From positions 1-6,111 of the forward strand of contig CANJCG010000087.1 of NCBI GenBank assembly GCA_947472655.1: a stretch of DNA of 6,111 nucleotides. The letters run 5' to 3'. The notes under the pieces were generated by a model that was not told where the DNA came from, did not search any database, and worked only from the letters and a program-made list of their open reading frames with translations. Positions within the stretch are counted from its first letter, which is position 1. Each line of letters starts with the position of its first letter. The translations under genes were made by a program, and so were the position numbers. Of the stretch, positions 1-3,269 are shown piece after piece. Source of the DNA: Actinomycetota bacterium. Lineage in GTDB: Bacteria; Actinomycetota; Actinomycetes; S36-B12.

Positions 1-915
1 GGCGCAAACCCAGAGGTCGGTCAGCGAGCTGCAGAGGATCACGCAGACGAAATCGAGGAAGTGCTGAAGGGCGCCGACATGGTCTTCGTCACTGCTGGCG
101 AAGGCGGCGGCACCGGCACAGGTGGAGCCCCCGTCGTTGCGCGTATTGCTCGCTCACTTGGCGCACTCACCATCGGTGTTGTGACCCGTCCGTTCGGCTT
201 CGAAGGACGCCGTCGTTCATCACAGGCCGATGACGGTATCGACGCACTTCGTTCCGAGGTGGACACCCTCATCGTGATCCCGAACGATCGCCTGCTCTCG
301 CTATCTGATCGCAACATCAGCGTGATCGATGCCTTCCGTCAGGCAGACCATGTCTTGCTTCAGGGTGTTTCTGGCATCACAGATCTCATCACTACTCCAG
401 GCCTGATCAACCTTGACTTTGCTGACGTCAAGAGCGTCATGCACGCAGCAGGCTCAGCTCTCATGGGCATTGGCTCCGCGCGTGGTGAGAGCAGAGCAAT
501 TGAAGCTGCTGAGAAGGCAATTTCTAGCCCATTGCTCGAGGCTGGTATCGACGGTGCGCATGGCGTTCTGCTGTCTATCTCCGGTGGTAGCGATTTGGGC
601 TTATTCGAAATCAACGAGGCGGCACGTCTGGTCAGCGATGCTGCTCACCCAGATGCCAACATCATTTTCGGCGCTGTCATCGATGACACCTTGGGTGACG
701 AAGTACGAGTCACCGTGATCGCAGCTGGTTTTGATGGCGGAGAGCCACCAGCACGTAGCGCTTCATCACGTCGTGCTGTTGATGCTGACACTTCAGCACC
801 TGCAGGAGAAGCGCCAGTTGTCACTTCTCCACCTGCTCGTCCAGTTCAGCCGGCTCGAACGATTGTGTTCGACGACGCTGATGACGATCTCGATATCCCC
901 GACTTCCTCAAGTAG
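1..915 (+). CDS. ftsZ: Cell division protein FtsZ (3' part, 5' end cut by window)
   Basis: FtsZ is the tubulin-like GTPase that polymerises into the cytoplasmic Z-ring at the division site. The reading frame is open from the first base and gives 304 residues. It begins at the GANPEVG segment, which matches about residue 69 of Mycobacterium tuberculosis FtsZ, so roughly 68 N-terminal residues lie outside the window. The tubulin/FtsZ GTP-binding signature GGGTGTG is at in-window residues 35-41 (bases 103-123). The T7 synergy loop NLDFAD, with the acidic residues that trigger GTP hydrolysis in the neighbouring subunit, is at residues 137-142. The globular core ends near AAGFDGG (residues 241-247). 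A short Pro/Ala/Ser-rich linker of about 45 residues follows, then the acidic C-terminal peptide DDLDIPDFLK, the docking site for SepF, which is encoded downstream. Length and motifs look intact, with no frameshift. The GTG at base 61 is an internal codon, not the start. Identification is secure. Confidence 0.98.
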   Translation, partial: GANPEVGQRAAEDHADEIEEVLKGADMVFVTAGEGGGTGTGGAPVVARIARSLGALTIGVVTRPFGFEGRRRSSQADDGIDALRSEVDTLIVIPNDRLLSLSDRNISVIDAFRQADHVLLQGVSGITDLITTPGLINLDFADVKSVMHAAGSALMGIGSARGESRAIEAAEKAISSPLLEAGIDGAHGVLLSISGGSDLGLFEINEAARLVSDAAHPDANIIFGAVIDDTLGDEVRVTVIAAGFDGGEPPARSASSRRAVDADTSAPAGEAPVVTSPPARPVQPARTIVFDDADDDLDIPDFLK

Positions 916-938
916 GGATCTTCCCCAAGAAATCCCTA
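913..938 (+). other. Inverted repeat over the ftsZ stop codon
   Basis: TAGGGAT (913-919) is repeated as its exact reverse complement ATCCCTA (932-938), with a 12-base spacer that can pair further (CTT 920-922 with AAG 927-929). The left arm contains the ftsZ stop codon. No T run follows, so it is not a convincing terminator by itself. It may be an RNA structure at the 3' end of the ftsZ message, or chance. Confidence 0.4.
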
Positions 939-951
939 TGAATCCTGTTGC

Positions 952-973
952 CGCGGGACAATTAAGGCCCGCG
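952..973 (+). other. GC-rich hairpin between ftsZ and pgeF
   Basis: CGCGGG (952-957) pairs perfectly with CCCGCG (968-973) around a 10-base A/T-rich loop that contains AATTAA. It is the second of three consecutive inverted repeats after ftsZ. There is no T run directly after it, so alone it does not qualify as an intrinsic terminator. It ends four bases before the next, stronger hairpin and may stack with it in the RNA. Confidence 0.45.
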
Positions 974-977
974 ACAC

Positions 978-1018
978 CCTGTAGCCGCCCAGTGAACTGG
1001 GCGGCTACAGGTCGTTTT
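978..1018 (+). terminator. Strong hairpin with short T run: possible intrinsic terminator or leader structure
   Basis: A perfect stem pairs 978-992 with 997-1011 (15 bp, mostly G/C) closed by a TGAA tetraloop at 993-996. It is followed by TCGTTTT (1012-1018). A long GC-rich stem with a short U-rich tail is the form of a rho-independent terminator placed 60 bases after the ftsZ stop. The T run is short and interrupted, so termination may be partial. The right arm also encodes the first residues of the probable PgeF protein, and GTG 992-994 lies at the top of the stem. The structure could instead act on translation of pgeF. The stem is plain in the sequence; its role is inference. Confidence 0.6.
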
Positions 1019-1675
1019 GGCGGCGTGAGTGCTGAACCGTTTCGTTCGATGAACCTTTCAACGACGGTCGGGGATGTCCAGCATGCTGTGATGGAGAATC
1101 AAGCGCGGGCGGTTCAACTCGTGGGAGTACAGGACTATCGCGTTCTGGATGCCAGACATGGCGCCCAAGTAGATTTCGTGAGTGATGGCGGAATTGCGGC
1201 TGGGTGTGACGGGATGGTGACGACAACGCCAGGGCTGGCATTGATGGTGCTGGCAGCTGATTGTGTTCCGGTTGTTTTAGCCGACCCAGCTCATGGCGTG
1301 ATTGCCGTAGCGCACTGCGGCTGGCGGGGACTAGTAGCAGGAATCATCGATGCAACGATCGAATGTATGCGTGCCAATGGTGCCGACAGGATTCAAGCAA
1401 TCACCGGACCAGCAATTTGTGTCGACTGTTATCCGGTTCAGGATGACTGCATTGCGCAGTTACAGGCAGGACTCTCAGATCAGATTTTCGGTAGCATAAT
1501 CAAGGTGACACAAGACCGGAGTTTCGTTGATGTGCGAGCAGGCGTTCAAGCCCAGCTTGGTTCTCATGGCGTTCAATCGAGCAGTATCGCGCGCTGTACT
1601 TATAAAGACCCTTCGTTGTTTTCATATCGCAGAACTCATCAAACAGGTCGCCAAGCAATGGTGATCGCGATATGA
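992..1675 (+). CDS. pgeF: Peptidoglycan editing factor PgeF (YfiH/YlmD, multicopper-laccase-fold family)
   Basis: This is a YfiH/YlmD (Cu-oxidase_4) protein. In E. coli the family member limits mis-incorporation of amino acids into peptidoglycan precursors; other members have shown purine nucleoside or phenol-oxidising activity in vitro. From GTG 992 the protein has 227 residues. The N-terminal family motif T-x-R-x-GGVS is at residues 6-13. The metal or catalytic triad is represented by H56 (in ARHG), C91 (in ADCVP) and H108 (in HCGWRG). GPAIC follows, and a C-terminal CTYKDPSLFSYRR block. The start is uncertain: the frame is open further upstream, with ATG at 938 adding 18 residues that do not resemble the family. 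ATG 1049 would remove the conserved GGVS. None of these has a clear ribosome binding site. GTG 992 fits family length best but sits inside a strong hairpin. The stop TGA overlaps the yggS ATG. The family is secure; the exact start and the in vivo substrate are not. Confidence 0.9.
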   Translation: MNWAATGRFGGVSAEPFRSMNLSTTVGDVQHAVMENQARAVQLVGVQDYRVLDARHGAQVDFVSDGGIAAGCDGMVTTTPGLALMVLAADCVPVVLADPAHGVIAVAHCGWRGLVAGIIDATIECMRANGADRIQAITGPAICVDCYPVQDDCIAQLQAGLSDQIFGSIIKVTQDRSFVDVRAGVQAQLGSHGVQSSSIARCTYKDPSLFSYRRTHQTGRQAMVIAI

Positions 1676-2373
1676 CTCAGGATCGTCGAGCTGAACTTCA
1701 GCGCAACCTTGATGAGGTTAACGCTCGAGTAGACGCAGCTTGCGCCGCCGCTCATCGGCCTCGTACTGATGTTCACATACTTGCTGTGACGAAGTCCTTT
1801 CCGGCTTCCGATATTGATGTACTCGCAGAACTTGGTTGCACTGATGTGGGTGAGAATCGAGATCAAGAAGCCCGTGAAAAAAAGGAGCAAGTGAAAGCTG
1901 GCCTGCGCTGGCACATGATTGGTCAGGTTCAGCGCAAGAAAGCCAAGCAGATCGCGGGCTGGGCTGATCTAGTGGAAGCCGTTGACCGTCCTGAGCTCGC
2001 GGATGCGCTCCAATTGGGTGCGCAAGGGGTAGAGAAGAACCTCGACATTCTCATGCAGATTTCATTGGATCCGATAGGTACGCAGAATCGCGGGGGAGTT
2101 GACCGCAGCCAGGTGAGCGCTCTAGCAGAGCATATTTTGACTCTTTCGCACCTCACTTTGACCGGGGTGATGGCGGTAGCTCCCGTTGGAAGTGACCCGA
2201 GCGCGGCTTTTGAGCTTCTGGCTGGTGCGCATGAGCGACTGCTTCGAGTGGCTCCGCAGGCCCAAATGGTCTCTGCTGGAATGAGCGCAGACCTTGAGGC
2301 AGCGATCATGCACGGCGCGACACAGGTCCGGATAGGAGGCGCGCTCCTTGGGAACCGGCCCCTGCTGACGTAA
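1672..2373 (+). CDS. yggS: Pyridoxal phosphate homeostasis protein (YggS/YlmE/PLPBP)
   Basis: This is a small cytoplasmic PLP-binding protein with a single alanine-racemase-like TIM barrel. It has no known catalytic activity and buffers free pyridoxal phosphate, so its loss disturbs B6 and amino acid metabolism. The 233 residues match the usual length of about 230. The Schiff-base lysine is expected at K41 in ILAVTK. Family motifs follow in order: GENRDQEA, HMIGQVQRKKAK (the equivalent of HxIGxLQxNK), the strand LDILMQISLD, LTGVMAVAP, and the C-terminal phosphate-binding segments SAGMSADLEAAI and TQVRIGGALLG. The start ATG overlaps the pgeF stop in ATGA, which implies translational coupling; no strong ribosome binding site is seen. 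In actinobacteria and Bacillus the gene sits in the ftsZ-sepF interval, as here. No sign of truncation. Confidence 0.96.
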   Translation: MTQDRRAELQRNLDEVNARVDAACAAAHRPRTDVHILAVTKSFPASDIDVLAELGCTDVGENRDQEAREKKEQVKAGLRWHMIGQVQRKKAKQIAGWADLVEAVDRPELADALQLGAQGVEKNLDILMQISLDPIGTQNRGGVDRSQVSALAEHILTLSHLTLTGVMAVAPVGSDPSAAFELLAGAHERLLRVAPQAQMVSAGMSADLEAAIMHGATQVRIGGALLGNRPLLT

Positions 2374-2400
2374 ACTGGGAAATTCAAGTACGGCGACTCT

Positions 2401-2405
2401 GGAGG
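2401..2405 (+). promoter_or_regulatory. Ribosome binding site of sepF
   Basis: GGAGG lies 10 bases before ATG 2416. It is the clearest Shine-Dalgarno sequence in the window. It supports 2416 as the start rather than the in-frame ATGs at 2428 or 2437, and suggests that sepF is translated independently of the genes before it. Confidence 0.75.
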
Positions 2406-2415
2406 TATCTGGCCC

Positions 2416-2982
2416 ATGGCTGGCGCAATGCGCAAGATGGCTGTGTATCTCGGCCTCGTTGAGGACGATATTCACGACGACCAGTACGCAGAAGACTACG
2501 AAGATGTTCGTCAAAACGTTCGCACCAGAGACCGCCGTCCAGCACCACCCCAAGAGGATCGCGAGCCGGACCGCTACCAAAGTCGAAGTGTGCGCGCTAT
2601 TCCAGACACTCGTGCCGTTCGTACCTTCCGTGATGACGCAACTCCAGATCGTCGTCCGTCGACGGCACCCATGGCGGATCGTCGTCCGGTTGCTCCCGTT
2701 GAATTTAGTCGTATCGAAACTGTTCACCCACACAGTTACAACGATGCTCGTCGCATCGGTGAGGACTACCGTGACGGCGTCCCGGTCATCATGAATCTGA
2801 CCGAACTCGACGACCCTGACGCAAAACGCATTATTGATTTCGCAGCTGGACTGGTCTTTGGCATGCACGGCAGCATTGAGCGCATCACCAACAAGGTGTT
2901 TCTCCTGTCACCACCTAATGTTGATGTTGGCGAAGCGGCACGTGCGCAGATTGCCCAAGACGGTTTCTTTAACCAAAGCTGA
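2416..2982 (+). CDS. sepF: Cell division protein SepF
   Basis: SepF anchors and bundles FtsZ at the membrane. In actinobacteria, which lack FtsA, it is the main membrane tether of the Z-ring. The 188-residue protein has the family layout. An N-terminal amphipathic segment (about residues 1-14, MAGAMRKMAVYLGL) is the expected membrane-binding helix and is followed by VEDD. A charged, disordered linker rich in Arg, Asp and Pro (about 20-110) carries three DRRP motifs at residues 39-42, 78-81 and 88-91. The globular SepF (DUF552) domain spans about 115-185, with GVPVIMNLTELDDPDAKR, a helix IIDFAAGLVFGM, and a final strand region ending LLSPPNVDV. This domain dimerises and binds the FtsZ C-terminal peptide, visible at the end of ftsZ in this window. 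The start is set by GGAGG at 2401. The stop TGA shares one base with the yggT start. Identification is secure. Confidence 0.97.
   Translation: MAGAMRKMAVYLGLVEDDIHDDQYAEDYEDVRQNVRTRDRRPAPPQEDREPDRYQSRSVRAIPDTRAVRTFRDDATPDRRPSTAPMADRRPVAPVEFSRIETVHPHSYNDARRIGEDYRDGVPVIMNLTELDDPDAKRIIDFAAGLVFGMHGSIERITNKVFLLSPPNVDVGEAARAQIAQDGFFNQS
2647..2688 (+). repeat. Short in-frame direct repeat in the sepF linker
   Basis: The 12-base sequence GATCGTCGTCCG occurs at 2647-2658 and again at 2677-2688, exactly 30 bases (10 codons) apart. Each copy encodes Asp-Arg-Arg-Pro. A third DRRP, at 2530-2541, uses partly different codons. The pattern suggests local duplication within the disordered linker. Confidence 0.6.
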
Positions 2983-3269
2983 TGAGACAAGCCGGGCAAA
3001 TTTTTGCCACTATTTTATTCTTTTACCAACTCATATTATTTGCGCGAATCGTTTTTGACCTACTACAAATGTTCGCCCGTTCCTGGAAACCACGCGGGCC
3101 GATCCTGATCGTTGCTGAAGTGATTTATTCGCTGACAGATCCGCCGTTGCGTCTGTTGCGTCGGGTCATCCCGTCACTGCGACTTGGTGGAGTTCAGCTG
3201 GACTTTTCTTTTCTACTCTTGCTGATCGTGATTCAGATACTGATCAGCGTCCTCAGCAACGTTGGCTAG
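2982..3269 (+). CDS. yggT: YggT/YlmG family small membrane protein
   Basis: This 95-residue integral membrane protein belongs to the YGGT family, found next to sepF across actinobacteria, Firmicutes and cyanobacteria. Its biochemical role is unsettled; the plastid and cyanobacterial relatives affect nucleoid distribution and division. Two hydrophobic segments are visible: about residues 8-29 (FATILFFYQLILFARIVFDLL) and 73-92 (LDFSFLLLLIVIQILISVL). Between them is the conserved cytosolic or interfacial block TDPPLRLLRRVIPSLRLGGV (about residues 52-71), the family hallmark. ATG 2982 shares its A with the sepF TGA stop and has no ribosome binding site of its own, so translation by coupling to sepF is likely. 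The stop TAG is interlocked with the ileS stop on the other strand. In Streptomyces the next gene would be divIVA; here it is not. Confidence 0.93.
   Translation: MRQAGQIFATILFFYQLILFARIVFDLLQMFARSWKPRGPILIVAEVIYSLTDPPLRLLRRVIPSLRLGGVQLDFSFLLLLIVIQILISVLSNVG
3266..3269. other. Interlocked convergent stop codons (CTAG)
   Basis: The palindrome CTAG contains the yggT stop TAG on the plus strand (3267-3269) and the ileS stop TAG on the minus strand (3268-3266). The two genes overlap tail to tail by four bases, and no intergenic terminator is possible between them. Confidence 0.95.

Noticed and set aside
948..984. Possible pgeF promoter (TTGCCG at 948-953 with a downstream -10)
   Set aside because: At 16-18 bases spacing there is only GCGACA or similar, with no TANNNT-like hexamer, and the region is better explained by the hairpins.
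731..991. Extension of pgeF upstream to an ATG at 731 inside ftsZ
   Set aside because: The in-frame open stretch overlaps the FtsZ linker and tail in another frame, and its His/Leu/Gln-rich translation has no likeness to the family. PgeF similarity begins only near 992-1007.
1929..2435. 168-codon minus-strand open frame within yggS
   Set aside because: It is antisense to a conserved PLP-binding protein with all motifs intact. The Arg/Ser/Cys-rich translation shows no domain, and no ribosome binding site is evident.
2122..2868. 248-codon open frame on the minus strand across the end of yggS and most of sepF
   Set aside because: It lies antisense to two well-supported genes, its product matches no family I recognise, and its composition (Val/Thr runs from the complement of Asp/Arg-rich codons) is that of a shadow frame.
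3221..3248. Inverted repeat GCTGATC/GATCAGC near the end of yggT, as a terminator
   Set aside because: It is inside the coding region, has a 14-base loop and only moderate G/C, and no T run follows on either strand.
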